A DNA stretch of 64,000 nucleotides from assembly GCA_002786915.1 (NCBI GenBank), contig PCUV01000094.1:92264-156263 (forward strand). Direction: 5' to 3'. The notes under the pieces were generated by a model. That model did no database searches. It was not told the origin of the DNA and worked only from the letters and a program-made list of their open reading frames with translations. The stretch is from Comamonadaceae bacterium CG12_big_fil_rev_8_21_14_0_65_59_15. Its GTDB lineage: Bacteria; Pseudomonadota; Gammaproteobacteria; Burkholderiales; Burkholderiaceae_C. Below are positions 9,914-18,994 of the stretch, in pieces. Each line of letters starts with the position of its first letter. Within the stretch, counting starts at the first letter, position 1. The position numbers and the translations under genes are program-made.

Positions 9914-11482
9914 TTAAGCGCGCAAGCGCGCCAGCAATCCGGCGGTGGACGCGTCCAGACCAGTGACGTCCCCGCTGGCCAGACGCTGCACCACGTCTTT
10001 GGCCAGCACTTTGCCCAGCTCCACGCCCCACTGGTCAAAGCTGTTGATGCCCCACACACTGCCGCTGACAAACACGCGATGCTCCTGCAGGGCGATCAGT
10101 GCGCCCAGCGTGGTGGGGCTCAGATCGTCGAGCAGCAAGAACGTGCTGGGCCGGTTGCCGGTAAAGTGCTTGTGCCCCCCCTGATCTGCTTTACCCAGCA
10201 TCAGCGCCTGCGCCTGCGCCAGTGCGTTGGCCAGCAACTGGTCATGGTGCTCACCCAGTTGGTGGCGCGGCGTCTTGACCGCAACAAACTCCACCGGCAC
10301 CACGTCCGTGCCCTGGTGCAGCATCTGAAAGTAGGCGTGCTGGCCATTGGTGCCGGGCTCGCCCCACACCACTGGTGCGGTCGAAAACGGCAAAGCCGCA
10401 CCCGTGGCGTCCACGCGCTTGCCGTTGCTTTCCATCTCCAGCTGTTGCAGGTACGCCGGGTAGCGCTTGAGCGCTGCATGGTAAGGCGCAACACTGCGGC
10501 TGGTAAAGCCGTGAAAGTTGCGGTACCACACGTCCAGCAACCCCAGGCGCACCGGCAGGTTACGCGCCAGTGGCGCGCTGCGAAAGTGCTCATCCATATC
10601 ATGCGCACCGGCCAGAAATTGCCGGAAACCCTGCGACCCGATGGCGATGGCCAGCGGCAAGCCAATAGCCGACCAGACCGAATAGCGCCCACCCACCCAG
10701 TCCCAAAAGCCAAACGTGGTGCTGATGCCAAACGCCTTGGCGGCGGCCACGTTGGTGGTGAGTGCCGCGAAGTGGCGCGCAATGTCGCGCCCGCCGTTTG
10801 CCTCAAACCAATCCTTGGCGCTGTGCGCGTTGGTCATGGTCTCCAGTGTGGTGAAAGTTTTGCTGGCAATCAGAAACAGGGTGCTCTGTGGCCGTAACTT
10901 GTTCAACACCGCCGCCAATTCGTGACCGTCCACGTTGGACACAAAGTGAAAGCGCTTGCCCGGTACCGCAAAAGCGTCCAACGCCAGCACCGCCATTTGC
11001 GGGCCCAGGTCAGAGCCGCCAATGCCAATGTTGACCACGTCGGTGATGGCGTCGTCGGCGCGCACAGCGTCCGCATAGGCCAGCATTGCATCCAGCGTGG
11101 TGTGCACCTGCGGCAGCTCAGACGCTACATTTTGCAGAGCTGATGCCGGTTTTTCTGTAAGGGCTACAGGCGGATTTCTTAACAACCAATGCATCACCTG
11201 GCGGCCTTCGGTGGTGTTGATTTTTTCGCCCGCAAACATCGCATCACGGTGCGCTTGCAGGCCGGTCTGCTGCGCCAGCGTCAGCAGCAGTTGCTCGGTC
11301 GCAGCGTCAATGCGGTTTTTGGACAGGTCGGCAAACACATGCGGTGCGCTTTGGCTGAACGCTTCAAAACGCCCTGGGTCCGCTGCAAACGCACCGCGCA
11401 CATCAAAAGCGCGGCCCGTGGCGTCAAACGCAGCGCGCAATTGGCCCCAAGCGGGGGTCTGGTCACAACGGATTCGGTTCAT
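9914..11482 (-). CDS. pgi: Glucose-6-phosphate isomerase
   Basis: The 522-residue enzyme interconverts glucose-6-phosphate and fructose-6-phosphate. GIGGSDLGPQM, SKTFTTLETMTNA and the C-terminal signature WGINSFDQWGVELGK are all present. It is slightly shorter than the E. coli enzyme (549). It lies 12 bases after tal on the same strand, so tal and pgi form a leftward unit opposite zwf. Around residues 105-122 (PPVALTEKPASALQNVA) the DNA (about 11117-11163) is AT-richer and resembles the dispersed repeat of this genome, so this loop may be a repeat-derived insertion; that is inference. Confidence 0.96.
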   Translation of the reverse strand: MNRIRCDQTPAWGQLRAAFDATGRAFDVRGAFAADPGRFEAFSQSAPHVFADLSKNRIDAATEQLLLTLAQQTGLQAHRDAMFAGEKINTTEGRQVMHWLLRNPPVALTEKPASALQNVASELPQVHTTLDAMLAYADAVRADDAITDVVNIGIGGSDLGPQMAVLALDAFAVPGKRFHFVSNVDGHELAAVLNKLRPQSTLFLIASKTFTTLETMTNAHSAKDWFEANGGRDIARHFAALTTNVAAAKAFGISTTFGFWDWVGGRYSVWSAIGLPLAIAIGSQGFRQFLAGAHDMDEHFRSAPLARNLPVRLGLLDVWYRNFHGFTSRSVAPYHAALKRYPAYLQQLEMESNGKRVDATGAALPFSTAPVVWGEPGTNGQHAYFQMLHQGTDVVPVEFVAVKTPRHQLGEHHDQLLANALAQAQALMLGKADQGGHKHFTGNRPSTFLLLDDLSPTTLGALIALQEHRVFVSGSVWGINSFDQWGVELGKVLAKDVVQRLASGDVTGLDASTAGLLARLRA

Positions 11483-11494
11483 ACAGTGTCCTCC

Positions 11495-12442
11495 TCAAGC
11501 AGCCAGCAGCAATTGGTCGAGCCGACCAGCGTCGGCGCAAAAAGCGCGAATACCTTCGGCCAGTTTTTCGGTGGCCATGGCGTCCTGGTTCAGCGCCAGC
11601 CTAAAACCAGCCTCGTCGTAGTGCAAGCGTGGCAAATCCAGCCGTTGCGCCGCCTGCGCGTCCAAGGCGCGCGGCAGTGGTACTTTGCTGGCAGCCAGTT
11701 GCGCCAGCAGATCAGGGCTGATGGTGAGCAGGTCGCAGCCCGCCAGCGCGGTGATCTGGCCCACGTTGCGAAAGCTCGCGCCCATCACCTCGGTGGCAAT
11801 ACCAAATTTTTTGTAGTAGTTGAAGATTTGTGTCACCGACTGCACGCCGGGGTCTTGTGCACCCGCGTGGTCGGCCTCGACCCACGCCGCACCGGCTGAT
11901 TTTTTGTACCAGTCGTAAATGCGGCCAACAAACGGTGAGATCAGTTGCACCTTGGCCTGGCCGCACGCCACCGCCTGGCAAAAAGCAAACAGCAGCGTCA
12001 GGTTGGTGCAGATACCACGGCGCTCCAACTCGGCTGCGGCGGCAATGCCCTCCCAGGTGGCGGCGACCTTAATCAGCACGCGGTCAATATGGATGCCCTG
12101 CGCCTGGTAGAGTTCGATCAGGCGCTCGGCGCGGGTCACGCTGGCACTGGCGTCAAAGCTCAGACGCGCGTCCACTTCGGTGGAGACCCGCCCCGGCACG
12201 ATGGACAAAATCTCGCAGCCAAAACGCACCAGCAGGCGGTCGGTCAGCTCGTCCAGTGCGCGGCCCCGGTAACGGGCTACGGTGTCATCGAGCAGTGAGC
12301 GGTACTCGGGCTTTTGCACCGCCTTGAAAATCAGCGACGGGTTGGTGGTGGCGTCCTGCGGCTGGAACGCCTCCATTTGCCGAAAGTCACCGGTGTCGGC
12401 CACCACGGTGGTGAATTGTTTGAGGGCATCAAGTTGGTTCAT
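11495..12442 (-). CDS. tal: Transaldolase
   Basis: The 315-residue enzyme of the TalB type exchanges a dihydroxyacetone unit in the non-oxidative pentose phosphate pathway. ATTNPSLI near the N-terminus and the Schiff-base lysine region [11 protein letters not shown] are present. The length matches E. coli TalB (317). The start [20 protein letters not shown] fits homologues. Transcribed leftward with pgi, it is divergent from zwf across a 126-base gap holding a candidate HexR operator, so the tal-pgi and zwf-hexR units may be controlled together. Confidence 0.96.
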   Translation of the reverse strand: MNQLDALKQFTTVVADTGDFRQMEAFQPQDATTNPSLIFKAVQKPEYRSLLDDTVARYRGRALDELTDRLLVRFGCEILSIVPGRVSTEVDARLSFDASASVTRAERLIELYQAQGIHIDRVLIKVAATWEGIAAAAELERRGICTNLTLLFAFCQAVACGQAKVQLISPFVGRIYDWYKKSAGAAWVEADHAGAQDPGVQSVTQIFNYYKKFGIATEVMGASFRNVGQITALAGCDLLTISPDLLAQLAASKVPLPRALDAQAAQRLDLPRLHYDEAGFRLALNQDAMATEKLAEGIRAFCADAGRLDQLLLAA

Positions 12443-12507
12443 GGCGTGATTATCAAACCTGCAAGGCGTTGAAGTTGCCAGGCAGTTACATGATTGGGCT
12501 ATTTTGA

Positions 12508-12522
12508 TGAAACTAAGTTACA
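12508..12522. promoter_or_regulatory. Candidate HexR (RpiR-family) operator
   Basis: TGAAACTAAGTTACA is an imperfect inverted repeat (TGaAAC-n3-GTTaCA) with one mismatch pair, in the gap between divergent tal and zwf. A hexR-like gene lies directly after zwf. HexR-type regulators bind short TGTAA-type palindromes at zwf and other sugar-catabolic promoters, so this is the natural candidate; the exact betaproteobacterial consensus was not checked. Confidence 0.45.
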
Positions 12523-12568
12523 GTACCGCCTGGCCACCGTCGGCCGGACACCTACTCTTTGATCCCAC

Positions 12569-14023
12569 ATGAGTTTTGACTTGGTACTTTTTGGCGGCAC
12601 CGGCGACCTGACGTGGCGCAAGCTGATGCCCGCGCTGTTTCAGGCGCACAAACATGGCACGCTCCCCGAAGGTGCGCGCATCATTGGCGTGGGTCGTGAT
12701 GACCTGAGCGATGAGCGTTACCGCGCGCAAATCCAGGCTCGTTTTGACCAGGTCGATCTGGCCAAGCGGCCCAGCGCGCAGGAGTTTGATCGCTTTGCGC
12801 AGTTGCTTGAATTTGTCAGCATGGATTTGTCCAAGCCCGAGCACTACGCCTATTTGCGCGACAAACTGGCGCAGCGCCAGGCCGACACCGTGGTGATGTA
12901 CCTGGCCACTGCGCCCACGCTGTTTACCACCATCGTGGAACAGCTTGCTGCCGCCGGGCTGAACACACCGCAGACGCGCATCGTGCTGGAAAAACCGCTG
13001 GGTCACGACCTGGCCAGCAACCGGACCATCAACCATGCCGTGGGTCAGGTGTTTACCGAGCACCAGATTTACCGCATCGACCATTACCTGGGCAAGCCCT
13101 CGGTGCAAAACCTGTTTGCGCTGCGCTTTGGCAACGCGCTGTTTGAACCACTGTGGCGGCGCGAACACATTGCCAACATCCAGATCACCATCGCTGAAGA
13201 GCTGGGGGTGGAAAAGCGCGGCGCTTTTTACGAAACCACCGGCGCGCTGCGCGACATGGTGCAAAACCACGCGCTGCAACTGCTGTGCGCCATCGGCATG
13301 GAGCCGCCCGTGAACGCGCACGCCGATGCCATCCGCGACGAAAAACTCAAGGTGCTGCGCTCGCTCAAACCCTGGAGCGCCGAAGCGCTGGCGCAAGACG
13401 TGATTCGCGGCCAGTACACGGCGGGCAACATCACCGGCACGCCGGTACCTGGTTACCGAGACGAGCTGGGCGTGAACCCCACCAGCCACACCGAAACCTT
13501 TGTCGCGCTGCGCACCGAAATCCAGAACTGGCGTTGGGCCGACGTGCCGTTTTACATCCGCACCGGCAAGCGCCTGGCCGGACGCGACGCGCGCATCGTG
13601 GTCAACTTTAGGCCCGCGCCGCACGCCATTTTCAACAGCCAGGCGGGTGCTGTGAACCGGCTCGTCATCACCCTGCAACCGCGCGACGGGCTGGAGTTGC
13701 ACCTGCTGGCGCAAGCGCAAGACAAGCGCCAACATTCCAACCATCTGGCACCGGTACAGCTTGATCTGGACTTTGACAAGCGCTTTGGCCAGGAGCGTGT
13801 GGGCGCGTATGAGCGGCTGCTGCTGGACGTGATTGAGGGCCGACTGAACCTGTTTGTGCGCAGCGACGAACAGGAAGAAGCCTGGCGCTGGGTGGAACCC
13901 ATCCTGACCCATTGGCAGGCCGACACCCAAGGCCCGCGACCCTACGCTGCGGGCACCTGGGGTCCCAGCGCCACCAGTGCGCTGATCGCCCGCGATGGTT
14001 ATTGCTGGAGCGAAGAATGCTAA
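12569..14023 (+). CDS. zwf: Glucose-6-phosphate 1-dehydrogenase
   Basis: The 484-residue enzyme oxidises glucose-6-phosphate to 6-phosphogluconolactone, feeding the Entner-Doudoroff and pentose phosphate routes and making NADPH. The Rossmann motif FGGTGDLTWRKL near the N-terminus and the active-site signature RIDHYLGK are intact. The length matches the E. coli enzyme (491). It is divergent from tal and followed, after 87 bases, by a HexR-like regulator gene, an arrangement that suggests local feedback. A long open frame on the opposite strand (12518-14350) is a codon-bias shadow. Confidence 0.97.
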   Translation: MSFDLVLFGGTGDLTWRKLMPALFQAHKHGTLPEGARIIGVGRDDLSDERYRAQIQARFDQVDLAKRPSAQEFDRFAQLLEFVSMDLSKPEHYAYLRDKLAQRQADTVVMYLATAPTLFTTIVEQLAAAGLNTPQTRIVLEKPLGHDLASNRTINHAVGQVFTEHQIYRIDHYLGKPSVQNLFALRFGNALFEPLWRREHIANIQITIAEELGVEKRGAFYETTGALRDMVQNHALQLLCAIGMEPPVNAHADAIRDEKLKVLRSLKPWSAEALAQDVIRGQYTAGNITGTPVPGYRDELGVNPTSHTETFVALRTEIQNWRWADVPFYIRTGKRLAGRDARIVVNFRPAPHAIFNSQAGAVNRLVITLQPRDGLELHLLAQAQDKRQHSNHLAPVQLDLDFDKRFGQERVGAYERLLLDVIEGRLNLFVRSDEQEEAWRWVEPILTHWQADTQGPRPYAAGTWGPSATSALIARDGYCWSEEC

Positions 14024-14029
14024 TGCGCC

Positions 14030-14105
14030 CCCACGCTTGTCACTTCGTGTACTGCGCTGCCCCCCGAGGGGGCCGTGCCTTGCTTGGGGCGGCCCGGCGC
14101 TGCGG
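14030..14105. repeat. GC-rich Comamonadaceae-type intergenic repeat
   Basis: Between zwf and hexR lies a GC-rich stretch with a hairpin GCCCCCCGAGGGGGC (about 14059-14073) followed by TTGGGGCGGCCCGGC. Sequences of this form recur between genes in Acidovorax-like genomes, as I recall them. It may act as a transcript-stabilising structure. No second copy was noticed in this window. Confidence 0.45.
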
Positions 14106-14110
14106 CAGCC

Positions 14111-14959
14111 ATGCTTGACCGAATCAAAGCCTCTTTGCCCTCGCTGGCCCCGGCCGAGCAGCGCGTGGCCAAGCTGGTGCTGGCCGATCCGCGCAGTTTT
14201 GCGCTGCAGCCCGTGAGCGAACTGGCCGACCGCGCGCACGTGAGCAAACCCACCGTGGTGCGGTTTTGCCGCAGCGTGGGCTACGACGGCCTGAGCGACT
14301 TCAAGCTCAAGCTGGCGGGCAGCGTGAGTGAGGGCGTGCCCTTTATCCACCGCAGCGTCGATGCCGACGACAAGACCAGTGACATCATGGTCAAGGTCAT
14401 CGACAACACGGTGGCGGCTTTTTTGAAGTACCGCAACGACGCCTCAGCCAGCGCCATTGACAAGGCCGTCGATGCGCTGGTGCGCGCCTACAAGGCGGGT
14501 CGGCGCATCGAGTTTTTTGGCGTCGGCAACTCCGGCGTGGTAGCACAGGACGCGCAGCACAAATTCTTTCGGCTGGGCATCAACGGCGTGGCGTACAGCG
14601 ACGGCCATATGCAAGTGATGAGCGCGTCGCTGTTGCAGCCGGGCGACTGCGTGCTGGTGATCAGCAATTCGGGCCGCACGCGTGACCTGATGGACTCTTG
14701 CGACATTGCGCGCAAGAACGGCGCCACCACCATCGTCATCACCGCCAGCGGCTCGCCGCTGGCCAGCGCCGGGCACATCCACCTGGCAGCCGACCACCCC
14801 GAGGGCTACGACCGCTACAGCCCCATGGTGTCGCGCCTGCTGCACCTGATGATCATCGACATTCTGGCCACCTGCGTGGCGCTGCGCATTGGCGGTGACA
14901 AGCTGCAGCCGCTGTTGCGCGAGATGAAAAACAACCTGCGCAGCAAGCGCTACGCCTGA
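14111..14959 (+). CDS. hexR: HexR-like transcriptional regulator (RpiR family, HTH-SIS)
   Basis: The 282-residue protein has an N-terminal RpiR-type helix-turn-helix (residues 1-75, with LADRAHVSKPTVVRFCRSVG) and a C-terminal SIS sugar-phosphate binding domain (FFGVGNSGVVAQDAQHKF, then VISNSGRTRDL). HexR proteins repress zwf, edd/eda and related genes and are released by 2-keto-3-deoxy-6-phosphogluconate; position directly after zwf supports this assignment over other RpiR relatives. I use ATG 14111 (MLDRIKASLPSLAPAEQRV), which matches the family start, rather than the upstream ATG at 14075 that reads through the intergenic repeat. No good Shine-Dalgarno sequence precedes it. Confidence 0.85.
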   Translation: MLDRIKASLPSLAPAEQRVAKLVLADPRSFALQPVSELADRAHVSKPTVVRFCRSVGYDGLSDFKLKLAGSVSEGVPFIHRSVDADDKTSDIMVKVIDNTVAAFLKYRNDASASAIDKAVDALVRAYKAGRRIEFFGVGNSGVVAQDAQHKFFRLGINGVAYSDGHMQVMSASLLQPGDCVLVISNSGRTRDLMDSCDIARKNGATTIVITASGSPLASAGHIHLAADHPEGYDRYSPMVSRLLHLMIIDILATCVALRIGGDKLQPLLREMKNNLRSKRYA

Positions 14960-14986
14960 ACTTGACTTGAAAGTCCCCGTGTCATG

Positions 14987-15008
14987 CCGGGCCACGGTGT
15001 GGCCCCGG
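14987..15008 (+). terminator. Possible weak terminator hairpin after hexR
   Basis: GGGCCAC (14989-14995) pairs with GTGGCCC (14999-15005) around a 3-base loop, extended by outer CCGG pairs with one bulge. It lies 27 bases after the hexR stop and before galE. There is no U-tract, so the terminator role is uncertain. Confidence 0.3.
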
Positions 15009-15041
15009 TAAACTCGTCGCTTCACCATCCTGCTGGGTTTC

Positions 15042-16055
15042 ATGACCATGATTTTCGTTACCGGCGGCGCCGGTTATATCGGTTCACACACCTGTGTCGA
15101 GCTGCTGAACGCGGGCCACACGGTCACCGTCTATGACAACCTGTGCAACAGCCAACGCGAAGCGCTGGTGCGGGTGCAGCGTATCACCGGCAAACCGCTG
15201 CACTTCATCGAAGGCGACATCCGCGACCGCACCGCGCTGACGGCAGCACTGCAAGCCAGCCAACCCAGCGCGGTGATTCACTTTGCTGGCCTGAAGGCGG
15301 TGGGTGAATCGGTAGCGCAGCCGCTGCACTATTACGACAACAACGTGGTCGGCACCGTGCGTCTGCTGCAAGCCATGACCGACTGCAACGTCAAGACGCT
15401 GGTGTTCAGCTCATCGGCCACCGTGTATGGCGACCCGCAGCGCCTGCCCCTGACTGAAGACCACCCACTGTCGGCCACCAACCCCTACGGCCAGACCAAG
15501 CTGAGCATCGAGCTCATGCTACGTGACCTGCAACGCAGCGACACGGCTTGGCGTATCGGCGTGTTGCGCTACTTCAACCCGGTGGGCGCGCACGCCAGCG
15601 GGCTCATCGGGGAAGACCCGCAGGGCGTGCCCAACAACCTGCTGCCTTTTGTGGCGCAGGTGGCGGTCGGGCGGCGCAAATTTTTGAACGTGTGGGGCAA
15701 CGACTACCCCACACCCGACGGCACCGGTGTGCGCGACTACATCCACGTGGTGGACCTGGCGCTGGGGCACCTGGCCGCGCTCAACACACTGGCCAACCAA
15801 GCCCAGTGCCTGACCGTCAACCTGGGCACCGGCACCGGTTACAGCGTGCTCGACATGGTGAAAGCCTTTGAAGCCGCCAGTGGCCGCCCCGTGCCTTACC
15901 GCATCTCACCACGGCGCAGCGGCGACGTGGCCGCGTGCTACGCCGACCCCGGCTACGCGCGCCAGCTGCTGGGCTGGCACGCCGAACGCGACCTGGCCGC
16001 CATGTGCCGCGACGCCTGGAACTGGCAAAGCAGCCATCCCAACGGGTATAGTTGA
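15042..16055 (+). CDS. galE: UDP-glucose 4-epimerase
   Basis: The 337-residue short-chain dehydrogenase-type enzyme interconverts UDP-glucose and UDP-galactose using bound NAD. The nucleotide motif TGGAGYIGSHTCVELL and the catalytic SSSATVYG with YGQTK (the Tyr-x3-Lys pair) are present. The length equals that of E. coli GalE (338). ATG codons at 15042 and 15048 are both possible; there is no clear Shine-Dalgarno sequence. It heads a rightward set with an NDP-sugar pyrophosphorylase and a ManC-type enzyme, suggesting sugar-nucleotide supply for surface polysaccharide. Confidence 0.95.
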   Translation: MTMIFVTGGAGYIGSHTCVELLNAGHTVTVYDNLCNSQREALVRVQRITGKPLHFIEGDIRDRTALTAALQASQPSAVIHFAGLKAVGESVAQPLHYYDNNVVGTVRLLQAMTDCNVKTLVFSSSATVYGDPQRLPLTEDHPLSATNPYGQTKLSIELMLRDLQRSDTAWRIGVLRYFNPVGAHASGLIGEDPQGVPNNLLPFVAQVAVGRRKFLNVWGNDYPTPDGTGVRDYIHVVDLALGHLAALNTLANQAQCLTVNLGTGTGYSVLDMVKAFEAASGRPVPYRISPRRSGDVAACYADPGYARQLLGWHAERDLAAMCRDAWNWQSSHPNGYS

Positions 16056-16115
16056 GCGCATCAACATTTGCGTTTGTGGGAGCTGCGTTTTTGCAATCAA
16101 AAAGAGAAAGTCACT

Positions 16116-17219
16116 ATGGCTAAAGGCATGATTCTGGCCGCCGGGCAAGGCACCCGGGTACGGCCCCTGACCAAAGACATCCCCAAGCCGATGATCCCGA
16201 TCCTGGGCAAGCCGGTGATGGAATACCTGATCGAACACCTGGCCTGCTACGGCGTCACCGAGATTATGGTCAACGTGGCGTTCAACCACCACAAGATCGA
16301 GCAGTATTTTGGCGACGGGCACCGCTGGGGCGTGCAGATTGGTTACGCCTACGAAGGCGCGCTGGATCAGGGCGAGATCGTGCCCCGGCCGCTGGGATCG
16401 GCCGGTGGCATGCGCCGTATCCAGGACTTCAGCGGCTTCTTTGACGACACCACGCTGGTGCTGTGCGGCGACGCGATCATTGACCTGGACATTGGCGCGG
16501 CGCTGCACGAGCACAAGACCAAAGGGGCACTGGCCAGCGTCGTGACGCTGGACGTGCCACTGCAAGAGGTGCAAAACTACGGCATCGTGGTGGCCAACGA
16601 GATGGGGCAGATCGAATCGTTCCAGGAAAAGCCGCAACCCGAGCAAGCCAAATCCACGGCGGCCAGCACCGGCATCTACATCTTTGAACCCGAGGTGATC
16701 GACCTGATCCCACCGCGTCAGGTGTACGACATTGGCTCGCAGCTGTTTCCGCAACTGGTAGAACAGCACCGGCCGTTCTTTGCGCAAAAGCGCTTTTTCA
16801 ACTGGATCGACATCGGCCGCGTCAGCGACTACTGGACCGTGCTGCAGCGCGTGCTGCGCGGTGAGGTGGCGCAGATGAACATGCCCGGGCGTGAGCTCAA
16901 ACCCGGCATCTGGGTTGGGCTGAACACGCGTGTGGCGTGGGACGAGGTCACCATCGAGGGCCCGGTGTATATTGGGTCGAGCGTGCGCATTGAGCCCGGC
17001 GCACGCATCATCGGCCCGAGCTGGATCGGCCACGGCAGCCACGTGCGCAGCGGTGCCACGGTGGAGCGCAGCATTTTGTTTGAGTACACCCGCATCGCCG
17101 CCGACATGCGGTTTTCTGAAATGATCGTCTCGCCCACTTACTGCGTAGACCGCACCGGCCACACGCTGTACCGTGGTGACGAAACCGCCCAGCTGCGCTG
17201 GGGCGATGCCCGCGCCTGA
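16116..17219 (+). CDS. NDP-sugar pyrophosphorylase (nucleotidyltransferase with left-handed beta-helix)
   Basis: The 367-residue protein starts MAKGMILAAGQGTRVRPLT, the classic GxGTRxRPLT nucleotide-binding motif of sugar-1-phosphate nucleotidyltransferases. Then come VMEYLIEHLACYGVTEIMV, LVLCGDAIIDLD (metal-binding Asp) and FQEKPQPEQA. The C-terminal third has hexapeptide-type repeats (GPVYIGSSVRIEPGARIIG). It resembles mannose-1-phosphate guanylyltransferases of the GMPP-like group, but the nucleotide and sugar cannot be fixed from sequence alone. ATG 16116 is preceded by AAAGAGAAAG and fits the family start; the upstream ATG 16068 is not needed. It lies between galE and manC. Confidence 0.82.
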   Translation: MAKGMILAAGQGTRVRPLTKDIPKPMIPILGKPVMEYLIEHLACYGVTEIMVNVAFNHHKIEQYFGDGHRWGVQIGYAYEGALDQGEIVPRPLGSAGGMRRIQDFSGFFDDTTLVLCGDAIIDLDIGAALHEHKTKGALASVVTLDVPLQEVQNYGIVVANEMGQIESFQEKPQPEQAKSTAASTGIYIFEPEVIDLIPPRQVYDIGSQLFPQLVEQHRPFFAQKRFFNWIDIGRVSDYWTVLQRVLRGEVAQMNMPGRELKPGIWVGLNTRVAWDEVTIEGPVYIGSSVRIEPGARIIGPSWIGHGSHVRSGATVERSILFEYTRIAADMRFSEMIVSPTYCVDRTGHTLYRGDETAQLRWGDARA

Positions 17220-17244
17220 TTCACCTTAACTTCTTGGTTGATCC

Positions 17245-18720
17245 ATGTCTGATGATCGCTCCCCCATCTTGCTGCAACCCGTAATTCTGTCGGGCGGCTC
17301 CGGTACCCGCCTGTGGCCGCTGTCGCGCGAAAAATACCCCAAGCAACTGCTCAGCCTGATGGGGCACGACTCGCTGTTGCAGGCCACCGTGCGCCGGGTT
17401 GAAGGCATTGCCGGGGTGGCGCTCGCACCGACCATGGTGGTATGCAACGAGGAATACCGTTTTGTGATTGCCGAACAGTTGCGCCAGCTTAATCAAACCG
17501 GCACCATCGTGCTCGAGCCTTGTGGAAGAAATACGGCGCCAGCTCTTACCCTTGCTGCACTGGCAGCTATCAAAAATGGCACAGACCCGGTGCTGCTGGT
17601 GATGCCGGCCGACCATGTGATCACCGACGTGGCGGCGTTCCAGGCCACGGTGAGCCAGGGGGCCGAACTGGCCAACGGTGGCGCCGTGGTGACTTTTGGC
17701 ATCACACCCGACGCACCCGAAACCGGCTACGGCTACATCCAGGCGCGCGCTGACAAAGATGCCACCGGCCAACTGGGCGCAGCGCGGTTGATTGCACGTT
17801 TTGTTGAAAAACCCGACCTGGCCACCGCGCAGAGCTATCTGGACGCGGGCAACTACCTGTGGAACAGCGGCCTGTTCATGTTGCGCGCCTCGGTCTGGCT
17901 GGCCACGCTGGGCAAGTGCCGTGCCGATATCCTGACGGCGTGCCAAAGCGCCTGGCAAGCGGGCCAGGCCGATGGTGACTTTGTCCGCGTGGGCAAAGAC
18001 GCTTTTGCCGCCTGCCCGAGCGACTCGATCGACTACGCGGTAATGGAGCGCCTGGCCGGTATGCACGCCACAGCCGGTTTGCCGCCGGGCGTGGTGCTGC
18101 CTTTGAGCGCGGGCTGGTCTGACGTAGGGGCCTGGGACGCGCTCTGGCAAGTGTTGCCCAAAGATGCCAGCGGCAACGTAGCGCAGGGCGACGTACTGTT
18201 GCAAGGCTGTGAAAACACGCTGGCGCTGTCCGACGGCCGCTTGGTGGCCTGCGTCGGCGTGAGCGATCTGGTGGTGGTGGAAACTGCCGATGCGGTGCTG
18301 GTCGCGCATAAGGACCACACGCAAGACGTGAAGAAAATTGTCGATACGCTCAAGGCCAAAGGCCGCAGCGAAGGCAGCATCCACCGCAAGGTGTTCCGGC
18401 CTTGGGGTTGGTACGACGGCATCGATGCGGGCGCGCGCTTTCAGGTCAAACGCATTGTGGTCAAGCCCGGCGGCACGCTCAGCTTGCAGATGCACCACCA
18501 CCGCGCCGAGCACTGGATTGTGGTGAGCGGCACCGCGCGCGTGACCAAGGGCGACGAAACTTTTTTGTTGTCAGAAAACGAATCCACCTTCATTCCGCTG
18601 GGCACCACGCACCGGCTGGAAAACCCGGGCCGGGTGCCGCTGGAAATGATCGAGGTGCAGTCCGGCAGCTACCTGGGCGAAGACGATATCGTGCGTTTTG
18701 AAGACGTTTACGGGAGGTAG
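17245..18720 (+). CDS. Mannose-1-phosphate guanylyltransferase / mannose-6-phosphate isomerase (bifunctional, ManC/AlgA type)
   Basis: The 491-residue protein has an N-terminal nucleotidyltransferase (VILSGGSGTRLWPLSREKYP, with EPCGRNTAPA and VMPADHV) and a C-terminal cupin isomerase domain from about residue 375 (RPWGWYDGIDAGARFQVKRI, then MHHHRAEHWIVVSGTA). It would make GDP-mannose from fructose-6-phosphate via mannose-6-phosphate, together with a phosphomannomutase not seen here. Length and domain order are standard. The DNA around 17538-17582 (LTLAALAAIKNG) looks like the dispersed repeat of this genome though the protein stays alignable. A copy of that repeat follows 28 bases after the stop. 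Confidence 0.92.
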   Translation: MSDDRSPILLQPVILSGGSGTRLWPLSREKYPKQLLSLMGHDSLLQATVRRVEGIAGVALAPTMVVCNEEYRFVIAEQLRQLNQTGTIVLEPCGRNTAPALTLAALAAIKNGTDPVLLVMPADHVITDVAAFQATVSQGAELANGGAVVTFGITPDAPETGYGYIQARADKDATGQLGAARLIARFVEKPDLATAQSYLDAGNYLWNSGLFMLRASVWLATLGKCRADILTACQSAWQAGQADGDFVRVGKDAFAACPSDSIDYAVMERLAGMHATAGLPPGVVLPLSAGWSDVGAWDALWQVLPKDASGNVAQGDVLLQGCENTLALSDGRLVACVGVSDLVVVETADAVLVAHKDHTQDVKKIVDTLKAKGRSEGSIHRKVFRPWGWYDGIDAGARFQVKRIVVKPGGTLSLQMHHHRAEHWIVVSGTARVTKGDETFLLSENESTFIPLGTTHRLENPGRVPLEMIEVQSGSYLGEDDIVRFEDVYGR

Positions 18721-18747
18721 TGGATGTCGCCCAGCTCTCTGCGAGTT

Positions 18748-18785
18748 GCTATCTCATAAATAGCTGCTTACGCTTATTTTAAAAG
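18748..18785. repeat. Dispersed palindromic repeat (AGCTGCT-type) copy
   Basis: TGCTATCTCATAAATAGCTG followed by CTTACGCTTATTTT matches the core shared by the copies at 19832, 28267, 33190, 58756, 59942 and 61131. It lies just after the ManC-type gene. The rest of the gap to 18944 shows nothing recognisable. Confidence 0.6.
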
Positions 18786-18944
18786 GGATTGAGGGAAAAT
18801 TCGTTAAAAAAGCAACCTCTGATGCCGGATCACGTCGCACCAAGCGGGCGGCGGAAGGGGAAAAGTCGGCTTGAGACTGATGGTTGTCATTGAGCTTATT
18901 GATTGGCCTACCGGCTACCAGTCATTGATGTTTCTATTGGCAAG

Positions 18945-18979
18945 TTGATGCATCAAGTGCAACGCAAATAATTATTTGC
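18945..18979 (+). promoter_or_regulatory. Promoter and palindromic operators of the toxin-antitoxin operon
   Basis: Two perfect palindromes, TTGATGCATCAA (18945-18956) and GCAAATAATTATTTGC (18964-18979), precede the toxin start at 18995. TTGATG as -35 and ATAATT/TAATTA as -10 (spacer 17-18) would put the promoter under both, as expected for autoregulation by the antitoxin complex. An alternative -10, TACAAT at 18983-18988, would give a leaderless mRNA. Confidence 0.5.
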
Positions 18980-18994
18980 TATTACAATTAAACA

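Noticed and set aside
12518..14350. 610-codon open frame on the minus strand opposite zwf
   Set aside because: It is a shadow of GC-rich codon use in zwf; the product is His/Gln/Arg-rich with no domain, and zwf on the plus strand is unambiguous.
15906..17162. 418-codon open frame opposite galE and the pyrophosphorylase gene
   Set aside because: Antisense shadow; the plus-strand enzymes have complete motifs.
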